This document shows positions 21,711 through 33,060 of a stretch of DNA of 64,000 bases, one piece after another. The stretch's first letter is position 1, and each line of letters begins with the position of its first letter. The translations under genes and the position numbers were made by a program. The DNA comes from Atrichornis clamosus (lineage: Eukaryota; Chordata; Aves; Passeriformes; Menuridae): contig WBMZ01011562.1 in NCBI GenBank assembly GCA_013400975.1, positions 19,784-83,783 on the forward strand, given 5' to 3'. Under the pieces are notes generated by a model. That model searched no databases and was not told where the DNA came from. It was given only the letters and a program-made list of their open reading frames with translations.

Positions 21711-23989
21711 AGTCACTGTACTGCTGCCATTGCTCCTTTAATGCTATTGCTGGTATTTATCTAAAATGACATTAAAATGAGGAAAATCAAGAATTTTTAT
21801 GCTGAAAATTATTCCAGTATTTCAATTTTTTTCATCTTCATCCTGACAAAGGGTCAATACAATTTTAAAAAGTAACAAAAAATGAATAAAAGTTCATAGT
21901 GCAAATATAGCAGGGAAGTGCTGTGAGGTGGAAACGCATTCCTCACATTTCTGCACAGCAGACTGAGTCATCCCCACCCAAAATGTTCCCATTTCAGGAT
22001 TGTGGAACAGCAAGGTAGAAAGTAAAACTACAAATGATAGAGCTGGAACAGTTTCAAAGCTTAATCCCCTAATTAATCCCAATAACGAGTATTTAGTACA
22101 AAAAAGCCTTTTAAAATGATGCCATCCTAGAGCACATCCGTGCTTTCCCTTAGCCTTTAAATAGCTCCCTGGCTGGATTTATGTGCCAGTTCAGCTTAGC
22201 CTGCTTCCTTATTCTTTCTTTTTTTTTTCTTTAATAAGAATTCTTTCTTTCAATAGCTCCTTCACATATTTCATTAACATTGTGTCTTATTAAAATCTTT
22301 TTGTAGTTATTAGAATTTTAAATGCGTGTTTAAAGAGAAACCGAAAAGATTAAGTGAATTTTAACAGAATTTAAGACACTCCATTAGCAACTTTGTGCCA
22401 TATTTGTAAAATTCATGAAGCAACATGCTTAATTATAAATGCTGATGGACTCCAGGTTGCAGGCCCTACGAGTGAATTAACGTCATGTGTTTGGTTTAAG
22501 GCTGAACAATGCATCAATCTTCATGTTTTCTGCCATAAGTCGTTCATCAACGCCGTCCAAGTCACGCAGATCCATTTATCAGCCACTTAATGACCACTTG
22601 CAGAGGAGATAATCAGAAAGTTTCGTCACCTCTCCCTGAATCTTTTGCATTTTTCCTCTGTTTTTCTGAATTTATGTTTTTGCAGCACCTCAGGAGCCTC
22701 ATCAATGCATGTTCCTGCCCTTGACGAGACTCAAAATACAGAAAAATAAAAGTCCATCTCAGAGAAGAAAGTGAGGTAATTCAACCCCAAGTTTCCTCTA
22801 GGATCCCAATAAAGCACTGTAACCCTGCAGGCCTTCACAACGCATGACCTACTGCTTCCTTGCCTTAAAACCCCTCTTCCATTGTAGGATTCTGAGCTTT
22901 CTATCCCCAGGGTAAAGCTTAATCTAAATTTAGGAGCAATTTGGGTAGCAGTGCTCCAACAGGAGAGGGGCAGGTGCCCAGCTGAGCCCCAGCCTAATGA
23001 CACACCTTGAACGAGCTTCATCTCTGCCCACAATAATTAGGATTTTAAGCAGGAGCACTCTCGTCATTCCCAGGTTATCTCCCACCATTCCAGCCTGGCC
23101 GTGCACCTCGAGCCTGATGCCCTCTCACCAATCACGGGGTCGTTCCTTTATTAACCCCGGGCAGGACGGATTTCGGTCTGTACTTTGTGAGTTACAGCCT
23201 CAGCTACCTGGTGTCAGCTGGAGAATGGAGCAATATGAAGGTAATCACTTACCTTCTGGCTTTCAAGACTTTTTTCCCTGTTTTTATACCTTTGTAATTC
23301 TGCTCTCAAAAATAAGTTTGTTCTGTGTGAGCCATGAATTTGGGGACTGTCTGTCATAGGTGGCTTAATGCTGGGTTTGCAGGCACTCTGTATTATCCTG
23401 ATCCTGATTAACAGTCTTCCTGCTGCTGTTGCCTGGAAGTTATCCACTATAACAATTTCACTGGAGAATGGGATTTCATCAAAATGTATTATAGGAGTGT
23501 GCCAGTTTCAAAAACTTTAATCAGAAAAGGGATCTTGGAGCCAGGAAGGTATTTTGTGTTGAAAAGAGACACTGTGTTGAATGCAGGTGCGTTTGTGGTT
23601 CATAAGCTCTTTTCACAATTCTCTTCCTACTTGGCAAAGCTACTGCTGGAAAAGTTTAGTTCTTCCCTCCCAGCTCTCAGCACAGCCACAGTGGGCACTG
23701 TGCAGGTTTTCCCTGTCAAAAGCAATCCTGTGGTACTTGTCACACTGCAAAGTCTGGCTAATTATTAACAAGATCTTAAGAAAGTAGAGAGGAGAAGAAA
23801 AAAACAACCCATCAGTCAAGTCTGCTGAGGCAAGTGCAGAACACTTGGTGCAAACAGAGCTTTGAGGCAGCTCAGCACATCTGTGCCACTGTCAGCAAGG
23901 GTCAGTCACGGGCATCTCGCTGGCACTGCCCCACTGCTCCAAGTTTCTCTCCTGAAACAAAGAAAATCCTCAAATCCTGGTCAACCATA
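21711..23989. other. Unique interval with TAAT-rich block
   Basis: 22080-22700 is AT-rich with many TAAT/ATTA cores, including CTTAATTATAAATG near 22427. A T-rich run with two ATTCTTTCTT copies spans 22208-22252. CCAATCA lies near 23129. The block resembles conserved non-coding DNA but carries no identified gene. Confidence 0.45.
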
Positions 23990-24542
23990 GTGTGGCAGCA
24001 GGACCAGAGCAGTGCCCGTCCCCTGTGCTGGCACTGCTGGGGCACCTCCAGGGCTGTGTCCGGTTCTGGGCCCTCACTGCAGGAGAGCCCTGGAGGGGCT
24101 GGGGAGTGTCCAGGGCAGGGCCCGGAGCTGGGAAGGGGCTGGAGCAGCAGGAGCAGCCGAAGGAGCCGGGAAAGGGGCTCAGCCTGGAGCAAAGGAGGCT
24201 CAGGGGGGCCCTTCTGGCTCTGCACAAGTCCCGGACAGGAGGGGGCAGCCAGGGGGGGATTTGGGATCTGCTCCCAGGGAGCAGGGACAGGAGGAGAGGG
24301 AACGGCCTCAGGCTGTGCCGGGGAAGGCTCAGGTTTGATGTTAGGGAAAATTTGTTCATGGCAAGAGTTGTCCAGCCCTGGCCCAGCTGCCCAGGGCAGT
24401 GGTGGAGGCCCCATCCCTGGAGGGATTGAAAAGCTGTGTAGATGTGGCACTTGGGGACGTGGGTCGGTGGTGGCCTTGGCAGTGCTGGGGGAACTGGGTG
24501 ATCTGAGAGGGCTTTTCCAACCTAAATGATTCTGTGACTCTG
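23990..24542 (+). mobile_element. CR1 LINE, long 3' fragment (type with CCAACCTAAA end)
   Basis: From GTGTGGCAGCAGGACCAGAG and GTTCTGGGCCC it runs through GGCTCAGCCTGGAGCAAAGG, AGGTTTGATGTTAGGGAAAA, CCATCCCTGGAGGG and GTAGATGTGGCACTTGGGGA to TTTTCCAACCTAAATGATTC. At ~550 bp it is the longest CR1 fragment here. The frames on both strands (23834-24582) are read-through of this element. Bases 24125-24254 match 29329-29458 at 127 of 130 positions. Confidence 0.96.
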
Positions 24543-25469
24543 CTGTGTGTACCCAGCCCTGGAGCAGCCCCTGGTGCGGCACTCCTGAAGCTGGAGGTCA
24601 GCCCAGGAGGGCAGCTCGGCGGTGTCCCCGTGCAGACGGGACCTTTCCTGCTGGCACTGGCACCTCAGGGTGCCACACCCACGGCTGATGCTGCTTGTGA
24701 CCCCTGACTGCAGCCAGCCCCGGTGCCACGGCAAAGAGCCTGTAAGGGGTGTGCAGGGACAGGGCGGGGGAGCCGGGTGATGGTTGTGTGACCCTTGTCA
24801 GATCCCCTGGGGGTCGCGTTTTGCCATTTCCAGTGTCCTGTCTTTGGCAGATGGCTTTGCAGGGTGAATTTCTTATTCCAGGTCTGGTTTGTGCTGTTTC
24901 TTTATTCAAAATGTCCCATGTCTTAGCTGTGGTGTAGTTGAGAATTTCTCAACTAAAAAGATCCAGTTCATTCTTCCCCATCCTACTTTAATAATTTTGA
25001 AACACTCAGGTGCTGGCCCACAGCAGATGCTGAACCTTGAGCACAGCACAGTTCCACTGAAATGTGGGTTATGGTTATGTCTCTGAGGGAGGCGCACCTG
25101 AAGACATTCAGCTGAAGGGAAGTTTGACTGTACAAAACTAGGTGTGAGTTCAGGGGCAAAACTGAACTCTGACCACTTAAAATAAAACAAACGCACTCAA
25201 AGCACTTTGAGAAACTTCAGAGGGATCCCTCAAACACTCATTCAATCTATGCACAAACCCAACTCATCTCTGGGTGCACTGGGGCACCCAGTGCTTGTGT
25301 TTTTGGGACCAGCCACCAGCATTCCTCAGCTTGGGGTCAGACAGCGCTCTGCCTGTCCAGCACTGTGAAGATGTGGTGACATTGTGCAGTGCTGGCAAAC
25401 TGAGCTGGCACCCAGATCACACAAGAAGGAAATATCAATAATATTGGACAATGTCCTTAAGACCATGCT
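24543..25469. other. Unique interval, no gene recognised
   Basis: Mixed sequence, GC-rich to 24860 then AT-rich. Nothing recognisable. Confidence 0.55.
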
Positions 25470-25560
25470 TTATCTTTTGGTCAGTCCTGAAGTGGTCAGG
25501 TGGTTGGACTAGATGGGCACTGTGGGTCCCTTCCAACTGAAATGTTCTGTTCTATTCTAT
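25470..25560 (+). mobile_element. CR1 LINE 3' end with TTCTA tail
   Basis: ATCTTTTGGTCAGTCCTGAA, GTGGTCAGGTGGTTGGACTA and GGTCCCTTCCAACTGAAATG are followed by TTCTGTTCTATTCTATT. This is a distinct CR1 3'-end type whose tail unit is TATTC rather than ATTCTGTG. Confidence 0.9.
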
Positions 25561-25642
25561 TATTTTATTTTATTTTAATTTCTCTTTATTTCTATTTCTA
25601 TTTCTATTTCTATTTCTATTTCTATTCTATCCTATCCTATTT
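25545..25642 (+). repeat. TTCTA/TTTCTA microsatellite grown from a CR1 tail
   Basis: The TTCTATTCTAT tail passes into ATTTT repeats, then about six or seven TTTCTA hexamers (25586-25626), then CTATC pentamers. The unit length shifts from 5 to 6 and back to 5. Confidence 0.93.
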
Positions 25643-27809
25643 TGCAATAGTATACTCAACTGTTGTTCTCATTCTCCGGGATGCTTTTTGTTCCACTGAA
25701 CATCTTCTATGATTTAAAAAAACCCCAAACAAACAACAAAGTATGAGGACTAATTCAGGCCAGAAGAGCCCCTTGGGGGTCTCTGGCTCAGCCCTGCACT
25801 CCAGCCTGGGCTGGCTCTGGAGTGAGTCCAGGCTGCTGAGGGTTGAGCTTTTGCCCCCCAGGCTGCTGGGCTCGGCCCAAGTCTGGCACTGCTGGAGCCA
25901 TAGGAACACAGGGCTCGTGTAGAGGTGGTGCCCTGACCTGATACTCTGCAAAGCACGAGAATTTACAAAAATCAGGGCAGTTGCATGAAAATCTCTGACT
26001 AGAATCCAGACTTTAGTTCCAGTTGCTGCTCCTCAGGACGACGCGCCCCCGGTTCTGTCACTGCACTTGTTCCCGTACATCGCACCCTCTGATTTTTCTG
26101 CTTTCTTTGCTTGTCGGACTCCTGATTAGTGGTGACATCATTCTTTGGTTTTGCTGTTGAAGAACATTTTAAAATAAAAATCAGTATCTCAGCCAGATAA
26201 AAATAATCTTGGTTTAGTGCCCATGGATTTATTAATGTGGCTCCCTGTCTCTGCTATTGATGTTAAGCCTGACGTATTTTTAAAAATCTCTTACCCACAA
26301 AGATCACGGAAGATGAGTCCCTGTCTGTTATCGATACTCAGTATGGGAGCATTTCAGAAGGAAAAGAGAAAGCATGAAAGCCACAGCAGGATTTATTACC
26401 TGTGAGGTAATAAACGTGGCACGTGAGGGGATGGTTCCCTCAGTTCTGCCTTCAGAATCTACTGCGAGTGGTGTTCCCAGACACTGATGCAGAGAAGCCC
26501 TTTCCTGTCAATCTCACCCAGTTTCACATTAAATTAATCCAAAAATGGCTTCAATTATATTATCAGTGGATATATAACTACAGCAAGAGATGGAGGTGTC
26601 TATGGACTTATTCAGCACAAAAACTCAGTCTCTCGAAAAATTGTCTGGAGAGAAGGCAGGGAAGTGTGAGGCCGGTGGACATCGTGCTGCTCTTTAAACA
26701 AGGTTTCATTAAGCAGATATTTAAAGAGGAGTTGCTGAGATCAGTCATGGGCAGAGCGGCTCCCCGGGGCCCGGGTCGCAGCCCCAGGAGCGCAGCCGTC
26801 AGCACCTCTCCTGTAACACTGAGCTGTTGTTATTGCCTGGCCGCAGCTCCCGCTGTTCAGTCTCCAGCCGCTGCCCTAATCCTCTTTTGTCACTTAATTG
26901 CCAGCTGCTAAAACTGCGTCCTGCTCAGCCCCGGCTGCCGCAGCTCTTGTGCCTTTCGCTGCCCGGGGCCCGGCTACAGAGAAAGGTTTGCAGCCCCCCT
27001 TGTCACTGCTCACTCAGCCTGCCCAGGGAAGTGCTGCGGTGGGGGACAGACCCTGAGGGCACAGGCTGTACCCTGCTGTTCAAATTGGCTCTGGTTGATC
27101 CCCCAGGGATGGTGTGCTTGAGTGTAACTGCACCTCAGTGGTCAGCCTTGTCTGAAACAGACAGGTTCTCTTGGATGAAGAAGTAAAATCCCAAATTCCA
27201 GGTCTGCTGGTGCCACAGAGAAGATGAAGAGAAAGCTGGTGCCAGCCTTGGGAAGACTCTGGCTTCCAGGGAGTGGGAAGGGCATTCCACTGCTTGGTCA
27301 GCATCCCATGGATGAAGCTCAACAGAGGCTGCACCAGGCTGAGCGTGAGAAGAGGTGGCATCCGCCACTCTCCACCCTTCTCTTTCCACTCGTGCAGTCT
27401 GTCACTTTGTGCCCTATGTCCCCATGGGGCTGTAGGATCTCAGCCAGCCCCAGGGGATGGGGAAGGATCTAGAAGGAAAAGCGAATGGTTGGCTTCATTC
27501 CTGAACAAACCTGGTGATGTTTTATCTGCCCGTGTTCAGCGGGTAGCCGGCCACTAAGGTTCAGCTGCACACAGCTGCCACCGCTTGTGCCACCACGTCC
27601 CTTGGCCGGCCAGGCCACAACCCAGCCCAGGGGCCCTCAGGGCTGTCCAGCTGCCACTGTGGCCCTCGGGTGCTCTTGGGAGCATCCCGTGGGTGAGCCT
27701 TGGTGAAAGCCCGGGGCTGTTGGTGCGTGCCGGGGGTGCTGGAGGTCGCTGGGGACAAGCAGTGAATCCCTCGCCGAGGGCGCTGGGGCCAGCGCTGGCT
27801 TCGGAGCCG
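25643..27809. other. Unique interval, no gene recognised
   Basis: An A-rich run lies at 25717-25740 and a small CpG cluster at about 26755-26800. The 162-codon frame at 26423-26911 lies in non-CR1 DNA but shows no known domain. The segment after 26820 has several TAAT cores. Confidence 0.5.
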
Positions 27810-27832
27810 TTTGCATCACGCCACTGACGTCA
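27810..27832. promoter_or_regulatory. Full CRE next to an octamer-like site
   Basis: TGACGTCA, the palindromic CREB/ATF site, occupies 27825-27832. TTTGCAT at 27810-27816 is 7 of the 8 bases of a POU octamer. A CAATTAAGG-type site follows on the minus strand near 27855. No promoter is identified next to it. Confidence 0.35.
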
Positions 27833-28903
27833 GCTGGGAGACGGCTCATTGCCTTAATTGGGCCTGTTCCAGTCCCTGTCAGGAGAAGAGACACAAAATC
27901 TGTTCAGTTCCTTCCTTAAAAATACCAAAATAGAAAAAGAGTACAAAATCCTAGTGCCTAATTAAGCAAATACATTTCTGCTAAGGTGTTTTCTGAAATT
28001 TTGGCCAAGGTTAACCACTTAAAAACTGCTAAATAGCACATTCCACATTGTTGCCTTCGTAGGTTCATTTTTGCATTAATACCTCCTTTCATAAGTAAGG
28101 CAAATAGAATCCTCTGTTTACAAAAAGAGAAAAAAATATTTTGTTTCAACATAATGTCATTAAAATGAATACTTTACAGCCAAGCTTATCGCTGGAGGGG
28201 CTTTATTTCTGCAGGATTATTCTCTCTTGTTTCATAAAATTAAAGGGCAGCAAAGATATCAAGTACTTTCTAATACCATCAAAAAAATTGACTGGTTTAA
28301 TTGACATTTCTAAATAGGATTAATTTAGCACTTGAGAGAGATGAAAGGTTGATAGGTCAGGAAAGTAAAGGCTGAAGTTTATGAACATGACAAAATGTGG
28401 GCTCCAAATGCCCGGCTGGTCTCTTTGAGTGTGTCCTGAGCAGACTCTTGAGACAATAATTCAGACTCGATCTCATTTTGTCTTGATGCTGGGTGAAATG
28501 GGGAATGACACTCATTAAACATTTTGCTGAGCTGGTGGATAGGTTGGGACAAAGGAGCCCAGTGCAAAGTCAGAAGTGCTGAGGCCGCCACATTCCCGTG
28601 AGGGAGCTCAGGAGTGTGGAGGTGAAAGTCCGGCGTCGAAGGAGGCACGTACGCAGAAAGGGAGGTATATTATTTTGTTCCCTGCTCAGAGGGCCATGTC
28701 CTGAGCTAATGCTTGCAATTTAAATACACCACTACGGATTAATATCCTTCTGTTTTAGGCAAGGACTGCTTGCTATGAATGATGGGATTATTGTATATTT
28801 GAGTATGTCTGAAATAGCACACTCAGATCATCCTCAGAATTTAAAAGACATGACAGTGGTAGGAAAAGCAGGGCTTTTTCTTCTTCTCTTTTTTCTCTTT
28901 TAG
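27833..28903. other. AT-rich unique block leading to a splice-like acceptor
   Basis: 27900-28360 is AT-rich, repeat-free and rich in TTAAT words. The last 35 bases before 28904 are a pyrimidine tract ending CTTTTAG. Confidence 0.5.
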
Positions 28904-29041
28904 AGGAAAAATCATGGCTGAAATGCTGAACAACCCAAAATATTCCTTAAAGTTCAATGTAGGTGGAATAAATGACCCATCCCTTAGAGGTCATCCCAGC
29001 TGTGTGATATCATCTGCAACTTCATTATGTTTTCTGCTCAG
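28904..29041 (+). other. Candidate 138-bp exon
   Basis: It is preceded by a ~25-nt pyrimidine tract ending CTCTTTTAG (to 28903) and ends CTGCTCAG followed by GTGTAG. Inside, at 28914, an ATG with A at -3 and G at +4 opens a frame beginning M-A-E-M-L-N-N-P that stays open past the donor to 29105. I recognise no protein family in it. It could be a lncRNA or alternative first coding exon, or chance. Confidence 0.28.
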
Positions 29042-29283
29042 GTGTAGAAGGATATTCGGGCTGATCAGTATTTTTCAGACATTGTTCAGACCAACTTGTC
29101 TTTGAAGTCTGTTATGAAGAGAGAAGAACATTTGCTTTAAATTCAGGGGCTGGGGATTTTCTGTGGTGAGGCAGCTGCGAGGTCAGCAGAGCGTGGGGTG
29201 GGGGCACCAGAGGAGGAGACCCCCTCTGCCACAGCCATGCCAGAACCTCGGATCCTGGGAGCTGTTCTAGGCTGTTCGCATGA

Positions 29284-29746
29284 CAGGAGAGACACTGAGG
29301 GGCTGGAGCATGTCCAGGGAAGGGACCAGAGCTGGGAAGGGGCTGGAGCAGCAGGAGCAGCCGAGGGAGCTGGGAAAGGGGCTCAGCCTGGAGCAAAGGA
29401 GGCTCAGGGGGGCCCTTCTGGCTCTGCACAAGTCCCTGACAGGAGGGGGCAGCCAGGGCGGGGTCGGGCTCTTTTGCCAGCAAAGAAGCATCAGAACAAG
29501 AAGAAACAGTCTTGACTTGCACCAGAGGAGGTTTAGGTTGGATATCTGGAAAATGTCTTTTCCAAAAGGCTTGTCGCTTGTCCAGCCCTGGCACAGCTGC
29601 CCAGGGCAATGGTGGAGTCCCCCTCCCTGGAGGGCTTTCAAAGTCATTTTGAAGTGACACCTGGGGACACGGGTCAGTGGCAGAGTTGCAAGTGCTGGAC
29701 TTGATGGTCTCAGAGGGCTTTTCCAACCTGAACAATTCTGTGATTC
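29284..29746 (+). mobile_element. CR1 LINE, long 3' fragment
   Basis: GGCTGGAGCATGTCCAGGGA, then a block shared with 24125-24254, then GGTTTAGGTTGGATATCTGG, CCCTCCCTGGAGGG and TTTTCCAACCTGAACAATTC with tail TGTGATTC. Outside the shared 130 bp the two copies are much more diverged. Confidence 0.96.
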
Positions 29747-30977
29747 AGCAAGTTCTATGAAGGGAGAGGGCAATGAGCAATTCCCCAATCAGCTGGTAGC
29801 GGTGAGTGATTATCCCCTTGTTTTGGAGAGGGAAAGTCCTTGTGGCCAGCACAGCCCACGACCCTGTGAGCAGCAAGGAGCAGAACCAGGACCTGCTGGA
29901 CTCACCAGCTGCCAACATCACGAGAGCCAATGGTGTCTGGTGTGTGCCAGGCTCTGAGGGACCAACGTGCTCCGAGGGGCTGCCAGGCTCCGAGGGCCCG
30001 ATGTGCTCTGAGGGACTGCCAGGCCTGGGCGGAAGGTAGCGTTTACCCGATGATGCACTGGAGTGCACAGTGCAAGTGGTGATCTTTAAAGTGCTCGATG
30101 AAGTATACCAAGACGCTGCCAAACAACTGTTCTTAAGCGGCTTCTGGGGACGCGGCTTTGAAAATATGAGTTTCATTTCTTTTGTGTGGTGTTCCAGGTC
30201 ACCGGGCCTTTGTTCCGCTCCTGTGAGCCCTCGCTGGAACGACTGCCATTGCTCATCCTGCTTTGATTGTTCCCAGCTTTATTTAAGAAGCTGCTCTCTG
30301 CAGATCATTTAATGAGGAGGATTTCCTCATGCAGGAAAGCTTCCATCTTTCTCTTTTAAGTGTCAGGGTGGATGCTTCCTCGGCTGAACAGGAACCACAT
30401 TTAACTGTTGTGTTTATTTCTCAGCAGTGCAGTTCCCTCCTTGGGTTCAGTGTGAGGTGACAGTTGTAGCATCTCCCTTGGAAACATTTTAAAGAAAGCA
30501 GGGAAATGCTTTGCACCAGACCCTGTGCAAAGTGCCTCTCACAGGAGGCCCATCCATCTCGCCTGAGATGCTGCTTGGCTCCTTTTGGGATGTTTTTTAT
30601 TAGTGATTCACTAAAGCCATTGTCACGCCTATTACAGCTGCTCTGAGGTTCTCAAACAGTACCATCAGGAGTGGAAAGCCAAGCTACTGCATGAGAAATG
30701 GGAAAGAAATAAGGCTGAAGGTACTGGGAAGATTTGAAGGGGTGTTTTAATTTCTTCCTGCCCTTTGGAAAGGATGAAAGGTGGAAGGAAAGGAGGAAAA
30801 TGGGAAACACAGTAGCAAGGGGACTCTGGGCTCCTCATCCAAGGCAGGGCTGGGCCAGCCCTCCTGGTCTTTATCTGAGGATGGGTTTGTGTGGGGAAGG
30901 AGCAGAGCCCAGATGTTATTTTGAGGTTGGTTCCTATGATCTTTTTCTTATTATTACTTTTTCCCCTTTTTTTAAAG
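29747..30977. other. Unique interval, no gene recognised
   Basis: It contains the 36-bp tandem repeat at 29945-30029. Past 30350 it is AT-rich. A pyrimidine tract at 30939-30973 precedes the candidate exon below. Confidence 0.5.
29945..30029. repeat. 36-bp tandem repeat, ~2.3 copies
   Basis: Units start TGCCAGGCTC at 29945 and 29981, and TGCCAGGC at 30017. Each holds two CTCYGAGGG words about 18 bp apart, so the 36-bp unit is itself an old doubling. Confidence 0.85.
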
Positions 30978-31058
30978 TGAAAAATTTTTCCTTGGAAACT
31001 AAAAGCAGACCACAACAACTGAAATGCAAGCTCTCTTCGATCTTTGTTTAATACCCAG
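30978..31058 (+). other. Candidate 81-bp non-coding exon
   Basis: It ends TACCCAG followed by GTAAGAG, the strongest 5' splice-site match I saw. The upstream border is a T/C-rich tract ending TTTAAAG, a less common AAG acceptor. The segment contains stops in the frames that enter it, so it would be a non-coding or terminal exon. Confidence 0.22.
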
Positions 31059-31232
31059 GTAAGAGCTACCTAAAATCCATTTATTTAGTATTTTTCTTGC
31101 TTCTCAACATGTTTTTGTAGTCCAAAATGCAAATTTAACCCTCACTAACAAGTTTGGATGAAGAGATTCTCCAACATCAGCTCCAGCTCTGTGCTATGCT
31201 TGTTCCAAGGAAAACAATGTCATTTCTATGCA
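31059..31232. other. Short unique spacer
   Basis: AT-rich spacer between the strong donor and the next CR1. Nothing recognised. Confidence 0.5.
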
Positions 31233-31360
31233 AAGTTCAAGGCCAGGTTGGGCGGGGCTTGGAGCAACCTGGATAGTGGGAGGTGGCAGGGGTTAGAAAA
31301 AGATGATCTTCAGGGTTCCTTCCAACCCAAACCCACCTGTGAGTCCATGATTCTATGATT
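31233..31360 (+). mobile_element. CR1 LINE 3' end
   Basis: TCAAGGCCAGGTTGGGCGGG, AGATGATCTTCAGGGTTCC, TTCCAACCCAAACC and the tail CCATGATTCTATGATT. Part of the GTGTCCCTGCC block is missing (a small internal deletion). Confidence 0.93.
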
Positions 31361-32740
31361 AGTGCTACCACAAGGGTGTGGCCATGGTGGCACTATCTAA
31401 AAAGGGTCCTGAAGTTGGCTTCAATCATGCTGAAATACGTGGGAAAAATCATGCCAACAGCTCAGTTTTCCTCCTTGGTGTGACTGCTTTTCTGCAGATT
31501 TTTGGGCAAAAGGAAGAGTTTGGCCATGGGTGTGATCTGACTGCTCTTTTCCAGACTGCAGTGGTTTACACTGGATATGATATTTCCCCCTATCTCCAAG
31601 AAAAAGTGTGCTCAGTAAATGATGCAATTCTAGTTTCCACCCTTTTGCTTTGCCTGTGAGTAGTATTAGCAAATACCACAGAGATAAGGGCCATTTCAGA
31701 AGTGGGGGCTGTTATTTCCATCTTCTCTTTCATTTTTATGTCAATTTTTGTCAGAGGGGTGGGATTCCTGCTCAGTGTTAGATCACCGTGGTTTGGAATA
31801 GCATCAAATTTTCATCACTTCTGGCATCTGCTCTTGTATCCCTGTGTGGGTTTGCATTTGTTGGTTTGGGGTTTTTTCAGTTATTTTTCCCCTTAATTTT
31901 TATCTTGTTTAGCCCTCTTCAAAAGATTTTTTTTCCCCAATTAAATTCTAGAGATAACCACGGCCAGTAGGTGCATGTTGTTGTGCACAGCTCTGCTGAA
32001 CTGCCCTAAAAGATGTAGCCATCAGTAAATGGTTGTGGGTTTCTGTTTTGCTCTTTTTATCTAGGAATGCAGCCGGTCTTAAAAGCTCATTTTGAGGGTC
32101 AACAACATCACCTTTCACTTATCTGATTGGTTTTATAATTTGTATTTTATATACAAAACTTTCTCTGCTACACTTCCACATCCACATTCACTTCCACATT
32201 CAGATTTTTTCAACACAAAAAAAATGAAACCAAAACCCAGGGCTCAAGCATCTCGTATTATATATGGCTTTTGTTTTCAACATTCACTTCTCCTTCTGTT
32301 TTTTAATCTTAGGTTGTTTACTTGATTATTTTAAATTTTAAATAAATTTCCTGGTGGAGACTAGAGGTTTTTGTGTTAAGCACAAGACGCCAGCCTCCTG
32401 GAGAGGTCTCTCTAGGGGGACTGAAATCACATAACAGTGAGATAACATGTGTTTAGGAGTGTGAAAAAAGAATACATTTGATTTATCAAACTTTCACAGT
32501 TCTGGAGAGCTCAAAATAAAGTGGCAGTGACCATTCCTGGCTCACAGGGCAGCTCAGCCCCTTCTGTGCCTTCACCCGGAGCACTGAGACATTGAACACT
32601 TCTCCTCGGATCCTGTCTGTCCTGGGATGAGGCCCTGGAGCCTTACAGCAAGTTTGGAGTTGGGAGGAGGAACCAGCAGACCTCTGGTGTTCCCGGGTGT
32701 TTGCAGTCGGCACTTTGGTGTTAGAGGTGCTGCCAGTCCG
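31361..32740. other. Unique AT-rich interval
   Basis: T-rich runs at about 31868-31945. CCACATTCACTTCCACATTC at 32180-32199 is a minor tandem word. No gene recognised. Confidence 0.5.
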
Positions 32741-33060
32741 AGAATCCCAGAACAGTTTGGGTTGGAAGGGACCCCAGAGCTTAACACTTCCAGGGATGGG
32801 GCAGCCACAGCTGCTCTGGGCACCCTGTACCAGGGTCTCACCACCCTCACAGGGAACAATTCCTTCCCAATACCCCATCTATCCCTGCCCTCTGGCAGTG
32901 GGAAGCCATTCTCCCTTGTCCTGTCCCTCCATCCCTTGTCCGAAGTCCCTCTCCAGCTTTCTTGGGGTCCCTTTGGGCACTGGAAGAGGCTCTGAGCTCT
33001 CCCTGGAACCTTCCCTGCTCCAGGCTGAACATTCCCAGCTCTCCCAGCCTGTGTCCTTAG
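32741..33060 (-). mobile_element. CR1 LINE 3' region with internal deletion
   Basis: AGAATCCCAGAACAGTTTGG and TTGGAAGGGACC are followed almost at once by ACACTTCCAGGGATGGGGC. The ~90-bp CCATGGCAGG segment present in the other copies is absent. The right part extends to CAGGCTGAACATTCCCAGC, further 5' than most copies. Confidence 0.94.

Noticed and set aside
23120..23160. CCAAT-box promoter near ATCACGGGGTCG
   Set aside because: A single CCAATCA with no TATA, CpG island or exon downstream is not enough to call a promoter.
23834..24582. Long ORFs on both strands (231 and 226 codons)
   Set aside because: Both lie almost entirely within one CR1 fragment. GC-rich CR1 3' regions give long frames on both strands.
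26423..26911. 162-codon plus ORF in single-copy DNA
   Set aside because: It starts in AT-rich sequence and ends in a GC-rich, low-complexity tail. No domain or conserved motif is recognisable.
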